From: Lycocorax pyrrhopterus obiensis
Taxonomy: Eukaryota; Chordata; Aves; Passeriformes; Paradisaeidae
Direction: 5' to 3'
Assembly: GCA_014706295.1 (NCBI GenBank)
Contig: JACSVZ010000022.1
Coordinates: 4,606,830 to 4,670,829, forward strand
Length of the DNA: 64,000 nucleotides
Shown here in pieces: positions 1-35,140 of this stretch. The notes below the pieces were generated by a model that saw nothing but the letters and a program-made list of their open reading frames with translations, searched no databases and was not told where the DNA came from. The stretch's first letter is position 1; each line of letters starts with the position of its first letter. The position numbers were made by a program, and so were the translations under genes.

Positions 1-2290
1 AGAACTGAATTTGTGTTTGCAAATGTGCATCTGAGTTTGTGGAAGGGTGAAATCATTGCAGTTTGCATGCAAGGGCAACCTGAGGTACAGAATATAAGAG
101 TAAGTGTTTTTTTTTTCTCTGTGGGTACCACTTTGATACATGCAGGGAGTGCTTTGTCAGAGTATTTGGCATTGTGCTGCATTTACTAAGATCAGTGATG
201 TACTCTGGACTTTGGTCCCTGCAGCCTGGCAGAACATTGATCAAAAAACAGGAAAGAGCAGAGAATGCTTGTCATGGACATCTAGAAAATGGGTATGAAA
301 TTAAGGATCACTGCAAAGCCTGTCCTAAGGGCTGAGGCAGCACCACAAGGGGATGGTGTGCTGTGGGCGGATAGAACCCTGTTCTCTGTGCTCACAGAGC
401 ACTGCATTATTTGTCAGACCATCCTTGCCACTCTTTGGTGCCCATCTTCTACCTGCTGTGACAGATGAAGTCCTGTGAACAACAGCCTCATTTTCTGTGT
501 GTTTCTAATTCACACTCATACAGATCCTCCCAGTGTCCTGTCAAGTGAAAATCCTGTTGAACAAATCATTCTTTTTATAATAAAAAAATCAGATTGCAGA
601 AAATCTTTCTCATAATGTTTATAACATATAAATCATCCCAATCAAGCCACTAACTGGCTTTGTATGGGGCACCTGTGTCAATATCATCTGCATTACAGAG
701 GCTCAGGCTGATGTTTTCCTCTCGGTCTTGACATCCACAGCACTTCCTAGCCATGCCAGTAAACCCAGTTGTTTTTTAAAATATACTTCTGAAGAAATGT
801 CATATTCTTAATTTTTAAGCAATGGGGCATTTTGCCCTGAGTTCCACAGCTTTTCAGTGACTGTGAAATACATAAATTTACATCCCAGAACTTCCCTACT
901 TGAACTCCTACAGTAAATGAAACAGTCACATGATATATAACATGAATAACATCCTGTTATTGTGTCATGGACTCTTTTGGGTAATAGAGTTTTGTACTCT
1001 TCTTTTTCCTGTTCCTCCTTCTTTTTCACTACATCCTATTCTCTCCCTTTCATGATTGTCTTGTGCCACCTGGTGTCCCAAATTCACCAGTGACAGCAAC
1101 AATGAAAGGACCAGGGTGTATAGGAGCAGTCAAGGTATGAAATACTTACATGAAATGTAGTAAAACACTATGTGCTGTGAGGATTAATCTTTTAAATCAG
1201 AGGGTCAGGATGAACCATGCAGCTAGAGTGGCTTCTCCTTAAGCACTCCTTATGCACCCAGAAACCACTGAGAATGTTTTGTCTGGAGCACCTTCACACC
1301 AAGTGGAGCTGATCTGTCCTCATTTAATAAAACAAGTGATTGTGAAGGTAAGAGGAAGAACATGTGAAAGCCAAAGGAGAGCATGACCCACCACCACTGT
1401 TGGCAAAAAGATCTTTTGCTGTGGAAGTTTTTCCACTGCCTGTAATGCATCCAGTGGGATCTGTGGAGCTGGCAGGGCCCCAGATCCCCTGCTCACACTG
1501 TAGAGCACATACCCCACTAGTTCCAGCTACCTGTGCAGCCAGGCAGGGCACAGAGCTCCAGCAGCATCCTTAAAACACAGACTACCTTGGACTGCCCAAT
1601 ACTACTGCTGTGTTTTTCTAACATACCCAGAAAATTCTTGCACACATTTCTCTGTTCCAGATACTTCCATGCCTGTACTGAAGCTGCAAAACCAACAGTG
1701 CTCTGAGCCACAAAGGAGACAAGAGGAGACTGTGCTGATGAGCAAGAGCCAGGAGAAATAACTCCTGCTGTGCTGTTGGCTCTACAACAAACTTTAATAC
1801 TCTGGAATTACTGACTTCTACCCACAGAGCTGCTCACAGGTACCTTGGGAAAAGCTTTAAAGCAGAAGAGTTGCTATAAATCCCTTTTGCCCTGCTAACT
1901 TGACAACACTCCCTCTCCCCCCAAATATTTTTGACCTTTATGAACTTAGAAAAGGGATTTACACATAACAAAGGAATTACTCAAGAATCCAGGTGTGTGC
2001 AAGAGAAGAAGTCATGCAACTGTGATTATTCTTCAGCTGGGGTTTCACCATGTCCTCAAAGAAAATAGTCCAGTGCAGGGTGGTAAGGTCTCCCATCAAT
2101 GTGTGACAGGATAGACATCATCCCTTGCACGTCAAAGAGTAGTGCTAAAAATGCCCATTTATTTTCAGTGCCCAAATCAAAAACTTGGAGAGTTGATCTG
2201 GTAGAAAGAGTCATCCAAGTAAATATGTTTCCTTCCAGTAGCCATGGAAGAGTGCAAAAGAGTCCAGCATTCATAATTTTTCTAGAATTT
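1..2290. other. Unassigned intergenic sequence
   Basis: AT-rich sequence with only short, composition-neutral reading frames on both strands. I looked for ITCH exons, expected divergently upstream of AHCY in vertebrates, and saw none. It includes a short poly-T run near 107-116. Confidence 0.6.
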
Positions 2291-2293
2291 ATT

Positions 2294-2685
2294 GTTGGGG
2301 TGCACTATGTGCTGGAAGAGAGACAGGCCCTGAGGGCCGGAGAGAGAGCCTCTTTCTTGGACCCCGAGGTGACCCTGGGAGTGCATCCAGGTCACCGGGG
2401 ATGGGCTGAGAGAGGATTGTGGGGTTCTGGACAGTGCTGGACCTATGAGATGTGATAATTGTAGTTTGTGACCTTATAGGGCATTGTTTACCTGTTACCA
2501 TAATAGGCAATGTCTGTGCACTACCCCAGGTGATTGGGGGACACTGAGGTGAACATCTTTCCTGTTTATATGATGTGATATCCTGTTGGGTGCTGGTATT
2601 TAGGGAATATTCACTGCACAATAAAGGCTTTGCACTTTCCATCTTGTGTGTGAAGTCCATGCCCTTGCGTGATTACTGCAAATAT
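2294..2685 (+). mobile_element. Possible solo LTR of an endogenous retrovirus
   Basis: A GC-rich block beginning tggggtgcac passes into a U3/R-like stretch with AATAAA at 2620-2625 and ends about 60 bases later in ...gtgattactgca. TG...CA ends and a poly(A) signal near the 3' side are LTR-like. I found no convincing target-site duplication, so the boundaries are approximate. An unrelated AT-rich block follows. Confidence 0.4.
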
Positions 2686-3345
2686 TTATAATTTTTTCCC
2701 AAATCCTCTGCCCTATATATGCAAATTCTCAAATTCTCCACATGGGCAGATCTGTGCCTTCAGCACCAGACATCCTCAGTGTCCCACACGGGCTGCAAAC
2801 AAAGGCCCACCATGTCTCATTCATCACTTTCTCCAGGCTTTCTCCAAGTGAAGTCAAGGGCAAATGGGAGTACAAAACACGGAGGAGGACAAGAGTTCCC
2901 ACAGACCATTGCATACCTTTAACTGAGGTATGGGCAGGGCAGGAGGAGTTATCCACTGTGTTCTCATTAGAATCATCCCCATTTTTCTGCTGGGTACTAC
3001 CTGAACAAGTAGAAGCTGTTCAGTGGAACGAGGCTTTTGGGGAGCACCAAAGAAAAACAAGACAGGCAAAGATAACCCACAGTTCTGCGGGAATAAACCA
3101 GGAGCCTCTCACTGAAGATACCCCTGGCTGCTTCCCCAGTAGACAGCAATTTGGATTTTATTTTCTCTTTCAGATCCAGAGCTAGAACAAGACAGAGAAA
3201 AACCCCAGCAGAAATGGTGCTGAAAACCACAGCCCCAGAGAAGACTCTCTCAGGAAGAGCACAGTGACACCACCCCACCCATCCCCACACACTAGGGCCA
3301 GCTCCATGCGAGATGACCCCATGCTGCATTTATCCAGAGCACTAT
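2686..3345. other. Unassigned intergenic sequence between two LTR-like elements
   Basis: About 660 bases without recognised features. Several overlapping open frames occur on both strands, none with a recognisable domain. Confidence 0.5.
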
Positions 3346-4807
3346 TGTGTTGATTTGGCACAGCCTGGTTCTTTGGTAGCAGGGGAGGGCCACAGAAGTG
3401 GCTTCTGTGAGAAGCTGCTGGAAGCTTCCACCATGTCTGGCAGAGCCAATCCCTGATGGCTCTGAAGATGGACATGCTGCTGGCCCAATTAGAGAGGTTG
3501 GTAGTGCCTCTGTGATGACAATTTAAGAAGAAAATCAAAACAGCCCAAAGGCAGTTTTTTCCAGGGGTGGCGAAGAGCCGCCGCCGCTGTGGCCATCCCG
3601 GCATAGTGTGTGGCGATGCCCCGCAGCCACCGCCATCCCGGTGCGGCCCGTGGTGAGCCTTGCCTGCCTGGCCGCCCCTAGCCAGCTGCTCCGCGGGCAG
3701 AAGGGCAGGGCTGGCAGTGGCTTCTCCTTCCTGGTGCCCTGCATGAGGCGAGGCGTTAAATAGCGCCAGCGCCGTGGCGGCCGCCACTGCCCACGGAGTG
3801 GCGGCGGGGCCGCCTGGCTGGCAGCGGAAACATGGTGAACGATTTCCTGACACAGAATTTAGATGAGATGAACCTCTCGGCGCTGCAGGGTGCTGCAAGA
3901 ATCTTTGAATTGGTGGAACTTGGTGGCAATGGTACCTATGGGCAGCATTGATAGCATAGATAGAGGAGGAAGTGAGGACATGTGAGGGAGAACAACATGG
4001 TGGCATGAAGGTCAGTGGGAAAAGAGGAGGAGGAGGTGCTCCAGGTGCCAGAGCTGAGATTCCTCTGCAGGCCGTGGTGAGGACCATGGTGAAGCAGCTG
4101 TGCCCCTGCAGCCCCTGGGGATCCACGGGGGATGCAGAGATCCACCCGCAGCCCGTGGGAGAAGTGCTCGCGCTGGAGCGAGTGCATACCAGAGAAAGCT
4201 GTGATCCAGTGGGAGACCTGGTGGAGAGAGAGGGCCCTGCTTCCAAACTAGAGCAGCTTATCCTTAGAGGACTGCACCTTGTGGAAGAGTGACCCATGTC
4301 GCAGCAGTTTTGGGAAGACTGGTTGCCTGTGGGAAGGACTCACGCTGCAGCAGGTTTGGCAGGACTGCTGCTCATGAGATAAGAGCCATGCTGGAGAAGT
4401 TCATGGAGAAGTGTCTCCCATGGGAGGGACCCCATGGCATAGCAGAGGAAAGACTTCTCTCCCTGAGCGAACAGAAGAAGGTCTTGAGTGATGAACTGAC
4501 CAAAACCCCTGTGTCCTGTCTCCCTGCGCTGTTGGTGGGAAGGAGGGAGGGGCTGGGGGGAAAAAAGGTGTTTTAAAGTTTTATTTTACTTCTTATTATC
4601 CTCCTCTGACTCTGTTAATAATAAATTTACTTTATCCCTTTAAATTTGAACCTGTTTTGCCCTTAGAGTGTTTTCTCCCAGTCCTCATCTCAACTCATGA
4701 GCCCTTAGTTAATTTTTTTCCCTCTCCTCTGCCCAGCTGAGAGCAAGAGAGGGTGAGCGAATGGCTTTTGTGGGTGCCTGGCGTTTGGCCAGTGTCAAAC
4801 CACGACA
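3346..4807 (+). mobile_element. Solo LTR, ERVL-like family, about 1.46 kb
   Basis: Starts TGTGTTGATTTGGCAC and ends AAACCACGACA. The reverse complement of the end matches the start at 8 of the first 11 bases, as LTR terminal inverted repeats do. Flanking 5-mers are actat (3341-3345) and agtat (4808-4812), a target-site duplication with one mismatch. A GC-rich core at 3560-3840 is followed by AATAAA at 4620-4625 and a pyrimidine-rich tail. The opening segment (CACAGAAGTGGCTTCTGTGAGAAGCTGCTGGAAGC region) is familiar from avian ERVL LTRs, a recollection that needs a library search. No gag, pol or env remnant is attached, so this is a solo LTR left by recombination. Long open frames across it, including a 371-codon one on the minus strand, are not genes. 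Confidence 0.75.
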
Positions 4808-5860
4808 AGTATTCAGCCTGCCAAGGCTTTATCCCTTCCCTGAACACCTTCCTTACCTTTGGTGAACAGCGTGGTGGCCCTGAAGAAGCTGTTTTTTAGC
4901 TGCTTCCAGTGAGCTCCCTGCCCAAAGTGCCAGGCTGAGCAGGGAGGGCTGTGCTCCAGCTGTCTGGGGACTAGGACAGGCTGGGTCATGTCCCTCTGTG
5001 TGGTGGGGGAGCACCAGAACAGGCACCCCACCTGTTTTTATATTTGGCTGTTGATTGTGGGAGGGCTAGACTCTACCAGAATCCCCAAAAGGTGCTGTAG
5101 GTGCTGCTCTAGGACAGGGAGGGCACCCACAGCCTGGCAGGTTCTGTGTCCTCCTAAGCACATCTGTAAGTCACAACACAGCTGAATTCACAGTTGAAGT
5201 CTCTGTTTTGTAGGTACAAACTCACAAAATAAAATAGCAGGAGCCCAAGTCTTAGCAAATGCCACAGGAACCTCTCCAAAACAAAAACTTCCCCAAGGGA
5301 TGGATAAGGCTCTGTGCCACACTTGCCAATAACCTTCCGCTGTGACTTCTTTCAAACAGTTTCTTATACCTGAAAGGTAAATCTTGGAAGCGATGCATAC
5401 CCTGACACCCCACACTGGGGCAAGGCAGGGACCAGCCGCAGGCAGCACCCCGAGTCCCAGCTGGCTTCCCAGGCTCTGCCAGCTCCCAGCACGGAGCATC
5501 CTGCACCCCAAACACCCTCCGGCCCTGCCCTGCACCTCGGCTCTGCTGTCCAGTCCCACATGGGCTGGGGCTGAGCACCACCTCCAGCCCCCTGCAAGCT
5601 GGCACTGCCTGGAGGACAGGAGCAATTCCTCTGTCACCTTCCCGTGTCTGCCAGGACACCAGGCATCCCTCAGGAAGGGGATGCAGCCCGACTGGCTGAG
5701 CTGGCACCTTGTGCACTAGGAGGGGACAGCTCGGTGTTTGTCCGTGTGCCCTGTGCTGGGGAGGACACCTTGCCGTAACAGGGGAACCTGAGTAGTCTGC
5801 TTACATCGTTTTCCTACCAGGTCTTTTGTCAGAATACCAGAGTGAGGGAGTTCATTAAAC
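4808..5860. other. Unassigned intergenic sequence
   Basis: About 1 kb between the solo LTR and a GC-rich tract. Overlapping frames on both strands at 5190-5720 reflect GC content and have no recognisable domain. Confidence 0.5.
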
Positions 5861-6890
5861 CGATTCGCTGTGGCAGAAAAAAAATCCCCAGATAATGAGA
5901 AAAGCTGGAGCCAACCCAGGCAACCTTCGGTGCTCTCTCCCGAGCTGAGGCAGCGGCAGAGGCAGCTCTGAAAGGTGACAGTTAAGACTGGCCCGAGTCT
6001 TCAGCCAAAGAAAAGGCACGAGACCCCGGGGACAACCCCATGCCCGGCATCCGCACCCCCGCCCCGGCAGCCGCAGCCCTGCCCCTGCCAGCATCGCATC
6101 CCGCCGGGACTCTGCCAGCCCCCAGCGCTCCTCACACCGACGCTGCGGCCACCTCCAGGCACCGGCACCCGCAGGGCCCACGGCCCCCGGCACCCACAGG
6201 GCCCAAAGCCGCCGCCCCCTGCCCAGCACAGCCTGCGCTGCCCCTCCAGGCGTCACCCGAGCGGGGCACAGGGGCCAGTGGCCGCTGCCAGCAGCAGGAA
6301 CCCGGGCAGGGCGAGGATCCCCTCGCTTGGCTTTTGTCTCTTGGACAATCCGGGCACAGAGCAATGCAAAGCAGCGGGGAAAGCAAAGGCCGGAACCTTT
6401 GGAGGCTCCAAGCCTTAAACATCAGCCCCTGCAGCTGCAAAAGCTGCTCCCCAGATCCTGGCTGCAGCAATTGCCAAGGCTGTCACGGCCTTCAGAGCAT
6501 ACCCAGGGATTTTGCCTCCCCGTGCCCTGATGCCGGCTATCGGCCCAGGAGTCCCGGCGGCTCCAGCAGGAAGGGGGCAGAAGGTTTCCTGCCTGCTTCG
6601 GTGGCATCGCTGCAGGGGCTGCTCCTGTCAGAGCCCCCTCTCTGCTGGTGACAGCTTTGCTCTGGGGGACACCGCTCTGCAGCAGCCCAGGAACACGAGC
6701 AGTGCCCAGTGCCGGGAGCAGCAGTCAGTGGGACCCCCGTGCACAGGGACCCCCAGCCCCGGGGCAGCTGTGCCAGCACTCCCAGGGACCTCCAGCCCCA
6801 GGAACCCGGAGCAAGTGGAAACCACAACTCTGCAAATGCTGCCTGTGCCCAAAGGAATTGCAAAGAGAGCTGAGATGTGACAAACAAGGA
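5861..6890. other. GC-rich tract without identified gene
   Basis: High GC with many CCC, CAGC and GGGACCCCCAGCCCC-type blocks and several frames of 110-200 codons open on both strands at once, the signature of composition rather than coding. Proteins read from it are rich in P, G, A, S and R with no domain. On the minus strand it lies just beyond an AATAAA (complement of 6894-6899). Confidence 0.5.
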
Positions 6891-6894
6891 CAAT

Positions 6895-7170
6895 TTATTT
6901 ACAGAAGAGCAAAAAAACCAACAAACTACAGAACGTGTTTCCAATATAAGAATCGTTATAACAACAACAATCTATAAAAAGTATTTGCAGTATAAAGGAC
7001 CTATCTAAAAACAGTAACCTAACAAACGTATTTACAGAATAAAGGACCTATATAAAAAGAGCAAATTTACAAATGTATTTACAATATAGGGGATCTATAG
7101 AACAACGGGAATCTAACACACATATTTACAGAAGAACCTAACAATTTCAAAAACGTATATACAGACAGGT
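6895..7170. repeat. 47-bp tandem repeat, about six units
   Basis: Units beginning GTATTTACAG-like start at 6895 (about 40 bp), 6935 (46), 6981 (47), 7028 (47), 7075 (47), 7122 (33) and 7155 (partial). The three central units have exactly the same length and share gtattt-ca-ata-aggacctat, differing at scattered positions. The array is A-rich, in sharp contrast to the GC-rich sequence on both sides. Origin unknown. Confidence 0.85.
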
Positions 7171-7545
7171 CAGTGTCTGTCTTCTCTATCAGTCCTGGAA
7201 GGGAAGGAAGCAGCACGGCCACTGCAGCCCGGCCCTGAGGGCTGTTCCCTGTGCCCCCAGGCTGGCACACGCTGCCAGAGTGGGACTCTGCTGCCAGCAC
7301 TGAGGCCGGCTGGGGCTGGGAGCCGGGCCCCAGGCGCTGGGACAGGGCTGGCGTGGCCCAAAGCAAGCGCAGGGCAGGCCGGGGGTGGTGCTTGTGCTGC
7401 CAGAATCCAGGGCTCCCCCGGGGCACCGTGTCCCTGAGCGGGGCCACCCAGCCCAGCTCTGGCCTGGTGGCAGGGGAGCCACTCTGCCTGTGGGCAGGGC
7501 ATGGGAGCACCTGCCTGTCCTGCTGCTGGGGTCAGTCTTCATCCC
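7171..7545. other. GC-rich tract without identified gene
   Basis: GC-rich segment between the 47-bp array and the pyrimidine tract, with frames of 110-143 codons open on the minus strand in three phases at once. I recognise no domain and do not call a gene. Confidence 0.5.
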
Positions 7546-7549
7546 AAAA

Positions 7550-7705
7550 CCATATCTTCATCTTCCTTATCCGCTTCCATATCCACCTCCATCTCTTTCA
7601 CATACTATTCAAAATCCACCTCCATCTTCTCCACATAATCTTCCGAATCAACCTCCATCATCACCGTCCATCTCCATATCCACTTCCATCTCTTCTATGG
7701 TCTCT
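7550..7705. repeat. Degenerate TCCATC/TCCATATCCACC pyrimidine-rich simple repeat
   Basis: The plus strand is dominated by imperfect reiterations of tccatc, tccatatcc and cacctccatc. The minus strand is correspondingly purine-rich (gatggaggtggat...). One minus frame would read as an acidic run of E, D and M. This looks like a decayed 6/12-bp simple repeat. Confidence 0.7.
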
Positions 7706-8105
7706 CTGGCAGCCTCCATGAGGGAGCACAACCTCACGGTGGGGTCCCTGTCCCACACCATCCCCACAGGGCTCCAGCCTGCCCGCAGTCAGGGGGTGTC
7801 CACCTCCCTGGAATGGCACTGTACCTTCACTGGGACAGGAGTGCACATCCTGCTGGGATTGGTGCTGAGATCCAGGCAGCAGGAAAAGTTCAGGACTGAT
7901 GCCAATAGCCGGCAGCAGCTGAGGACAGTCTGGTGTGACCAGGGTGAAGGCTGGTCTCCGAGCAGGCTGAAGGCTCTGCTGGCTACAGGGGAATGGTTGT
8001 GTTGTGCTCATCAAGAGATGCTGGAAGTTCCACCTGGAACACGGGCTGTGACATGGTGAATCTGGGAGCTGTGATGTGACAGGAGTTCCAGGGCCCCTCC
8101 ATATT
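7706..8105. other. Unassigned intergenic sequence
   Basis: About 400 bases between the pyrimidine repeat and a CR1 fragment. Minus-strand open frame 7661-8014 has no recognisable domain. Confidence 0.5.
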
Positions 8106-8109
8106 GGGC

Positions 8110-8640
8110 GGTTTTTATTGTAGAATGATCAAATCCTTGAATGGTTTGGCTTGGGTGGGACCCTAAAGATCCTCTTGTTCCAACCTGATCAACCTCCCAC
8201 CAATCCAGATTGCTTAGGGCCCCATCCAACATGGCTTTGAATGTTCCCATGGATGGGGCATTCCCAGCGTCTCTGCACAGTCTGGGCCAGGCCCTCACCA
8301 CCCTCATTAGATAAAAACACTCTCCTCAGATCAAAGCCAAATTGAGCTCCTCCAGTTTGCAGCCATGCCCCCTTCTCCTCTCGCCACAGGCCCTGCTGAA
8401 CACTCTGTCCCCACCTTCCCCCAGGGCCCCTCCAAGTCCCGCTCGGCCGCAGTGAGGCCTCCCCGGGGCCTCCTCTCCTCCCGGCTGAGCAACCCCAACT
8501 CTCTCAGCCTTTCCTCAGAGCAGAGGGGCTCCAGCCCTCGCAGCATCTCCGGGGCCTCCTCTGCCCTCCCTCCAACAGCTCCAGGTCCTTCCTGTGCTCA
8601 GGAGCCCAGAGCTGGGGACAGGGATGAGCCCTGGAGGGGC
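8110..8640 (-). mobile_element. CR1 LINE 3' fragment
   Basis: On the minus strand this reads as the CR1 3' region: the ...ggctccagagcagaggaaagg-type block through the typical 3' end with tcccacccaagccaaaccattc homology at 8130-8170. On the plus strand the recognisable strings are cttgttccaacctgatcaacc, ccatggatggggcattccc and gggccaggccctcaccaccctcatt. 5'-truncated as usual for CR1. Confidence 0.85.
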
Positions 8641-9611
8641 TGCAGCTTCATGGGCAGCAGCGGGGAATTTTGTGTTATCCCTGGGGAGGAACTAAACTGC
8701 GCTCTGGTGCAGAGGGATAAAGTCAAAGGAATGAAGACTGCGCTGGACACTTTTTGATTTACAGAACTCCTTGGTATGGTATCAGGTGTGCCAGTGCACC
8801 TGCAGCACTCTGAGTACTATATAGAAATCCCGTCATTTCCACGTGTACTGATTGTCTGTGCAGGTGTCTTACTGGGATTTCTGTCTTTCTGTGGTCTGTT
8901 CACTGTAGGACAGTCACTGAAGATCAGTTTCTGCTCCCCTAACAAATAATTACCCTCTTTTACAGGGTGGACTGAGAACTGGGGTCTCAGGAAAAACTCT
9001 GCACTGAGAAGTATTTCAAACTTTGCAAAAGAATTCAATGAGAATTTCTGTGTAATTATGAGGAAATCCTCACTCTTATGTATTTCATGTATTAAAGGAG
9101 ATGTGTATAACAGTGTGGCTGAAAAGTTCATCCCAGTTCATGACTGAGGCTTATGAAAAACATATTTCAGATGTTAGAACAGAAGCAAATGTGTGTGTGA
9201 CCTGCAAGCAAGGCCGAAGCGGGGCTGTGCCTCCTGCGTGCATGGCAGGCATTGGCTGTGCCCGGGGGCCGGCAGCCCTGCCCAGCACCTGGCAGGCGGC
9301 TGTGGCCTGGGGAGGGGAACTGGCCGCAGCCGAGTCCAAGGTCCGGGCTGACAGAGCTGCTCACGCCTTGGCCCCAGCTCTGCTTTTCACCTCACCAGTT
9401 GTATCCTGCCCACTGCCCTGGGCCCCGCTGCAGTGAGGGGTCTGTGTGCCCCAGGGTACCACCTCATACTGAGCATCTCGTCGGATCCTCTCGGGAAAGT
9501 GAGACAGGGAGTGCTGCCTGCTCAGTGCCCACATGGCCAGGCCTGGCATTGGGAATCAGGGCTGTTCCTGGCACTGCTCTGGGACCTGCTGTGGCTTCAT
9601 GTGGCTCTGGG
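8641..9611. other. Unassigned sequence upstream of AHCY
   Basis: About 970 bases, AT-rich to 9190 then GC-rich. No recognised gene or repeat family. It could hold distal AHCY promoter elements. Confidence 0.5.
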
Positions 9612-9925
9612 TCACAGAATCCCATAATGGGTGAGGCTGGAAGGGACCACAGTGTGCCTTCTGGTCCCACGTCCTGGGTCAAACAGGGTCATCCCAGAGC
9701 ATGCATCTGGAGTATCTCCAGTGAAGGAGATTCCACAGCCTCTCTGGGCAATCTGTTCCAGTGAGTGGTCACTTGCAAAATAAAGATTTTCTTCCTCATG
9801 TTCAGGTGGAACTTCCTGTGCATCACTTTCTGCCCGTTGCCTCTTATGCCATTGCTGGGCCCCACGGAGCAGAGCCTGGTCCATGCTCTGAGCCCTGCCT
9901 GCACACAGTTATACACCGGCTCCTG
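9612..9925 (-). mobile_element. CR1 LINE 3' fragment abutting the AHCY promoter
   Basis: The plus strand starts gtcacagaatcccataatgggtgaggctggaagggacc, the reverse complement of a CR1 3' end, and continues with ccagtgaaggagattccacagcc and gcaaaataaagattttcttcctcatgttcaggtggaacttc. The 5' end of the fragment merges into the CpG-rich AHCY promoter at about 9925. Confidence 0.9.
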
Positions 9926-10008
9926 TGCTGGCACCGGTAGCGGTGGGTGCAGCGGCCGCCAGAGCCTGCTCGGGCACGGGGCTGAAGCTGCGGCAGAGGC
10001 GGTAGCGG

Positions 10009-10044
10009 GGGGCAGGTTCTGGGGACGGGGCAGGTTCTGGGGAC
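10009..10044 (+). repeat. Exact 18-bp tandem duplication in AHCY promoter
   Basis: ggggcaggttctggggac occurs twice without a gap (10009-10026 and 10027-10044). It doubles G4-length runs about 170 bases upstream of the presumed transcription start. Confidence 0.9.
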
Positions 10045-10244
10045 AGCCCAGCCCCGAGGACTCCGTGCCGTCGCTGCCCGCAGAAGAGGCGGGCCCGCGG
10101 CCCGCCCGGCCCGGAGGAAGCGCCGGCCGGGCCCAGCGCCGAAGCGCAGCCCAGCCCCGCCTCACGCAGGCGGTGCCGCCTCTACTTAAAGCGCGCCCGG
10201 CGCCGCTGCCGCCTTCTCTTGCCCGCCGGCCCACCAGCACCACC

Positions 10245-34284
<24,040 letters not shown>

Positions 34285-35140
34285 GCAGGTGGCACTACCC
34301 AAAGACCAAAGTGCAGGGATACAACCTTCCAAAGCTCTTGTGTGTGCTGGGCTTCTGAGGACAAGCCTTTTGCCATTTTCCTCTCAGTGCTGCACAACCC
34401 CTCCTCTTACCAGGGAACCTTCAGGGCCCTGTCAGTGGAAGATGATCACTGACTCCTGGAATTAGAATTGGTTACTTAGCTATTGTCACAGTGAAAAGGA
34501 TCCTATGCACCTTTTGTTGGTTTCTAATGCTCCAATAAGGGGAGCAGGACAGAAGGTGGCTAAATGAGAATGTGTAGTCTTGCCATACAAGTGGCTGACA
34601 GCTTTGAACAGGCTCACCCGTGAGGTGGGGAATGGTTTCTGCAGGAGGATGCTTTTGCCATGTTCCTGCTCCAATCAGGTGAATCCCATTAAGAGACTGG
34701 CAGTGTCAGGCCCCTTCCCACAACAGTGCCCTGGTAAAAGTGCATATTGTGAAACTGGAGGAAATAGGGAGGATGTGGGTTGCTTGCTCTCTGTGCTGTA
34801 AAATCAACTTAGCCTCCTACCCAGAGATAAGAGCTGGAGTTTTTTCCTGGGTTAATTTACTCCATTGGTTTTGGTCGGAACAAAGACCATTTTGTGCTTC
34901 TGCCATACCAGCTTGAGGAGGGGTGAGGCAAGAGAGACTTCTAGCAGCCTACAAGTGTGTTGTGAGCAGCTGAGGAGCCACTGAGGGGATGGTTGGGTTT
35001 AGGGTCCTTGTTCAATCCTCTGCAGACACCAGCAGCACACTGCTACCCCATCTTGATTTCTCCGAGTTGTCATGTCTGCTGTATCATGTTTGTCACTGAC
35101 TTCAAGTGCTTTTATTAAAGATCTGACTGTGGCCTGATTT
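34285..35140 (+). other. AHCY: AHCY 3' untranslated region
   Basis: Runs from the stop codon to a predicted cleavage site about 20 bases after the ATTAAA signal at 35114-35119. A GT-rich block (gatttgttttgtgcagtgagatgttttggggttt) follows immediately, as expected of a downstream element. The UTR would be about 850 nt. A later AATAAA at 36556-36561 could serve a distal form but has weaker downstream support. Confidence 0.75.
35114..35119 (+). terminator. AHCY: AHCY polyadenylation signal ATTAAA
   Basis: ATTAAA is the commonest variant hexamer. It lies 830 bases after the AHCY stop and is followed within 20-45 bases by a T/GT-rich downstream element. Confidence 0.75.

Noticed and set aside
2056..2455. 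Frames on both strands (minus 2056-2274; plus 2099-2455) with fairly protein-like composition
   Set aside because: They run into the LTR-like block and match no family I can name; overlapping frames on both strands argue against coding.
3182..4297. 371-codon open frame on the minus strand
   Set aside because: Lies across the GC-rich core of the solo LTR in antisense, has no recognisable domain and overlaps open frames on the other strand.
5188..6944. Many 100-200 codon frames in GC-rich sequence
   Set aside because: Open in several phases on both strands at once with P/G/A/S/R-rich products, the expected result of low stop-codon density.
1..9600. ITCH 5' exons, expected divergent from AHCY by vertebrate synteny
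   Set aside because: No WW, C2 or HECT coding sequence and no convincing small 5' exon seen on the minus strand.
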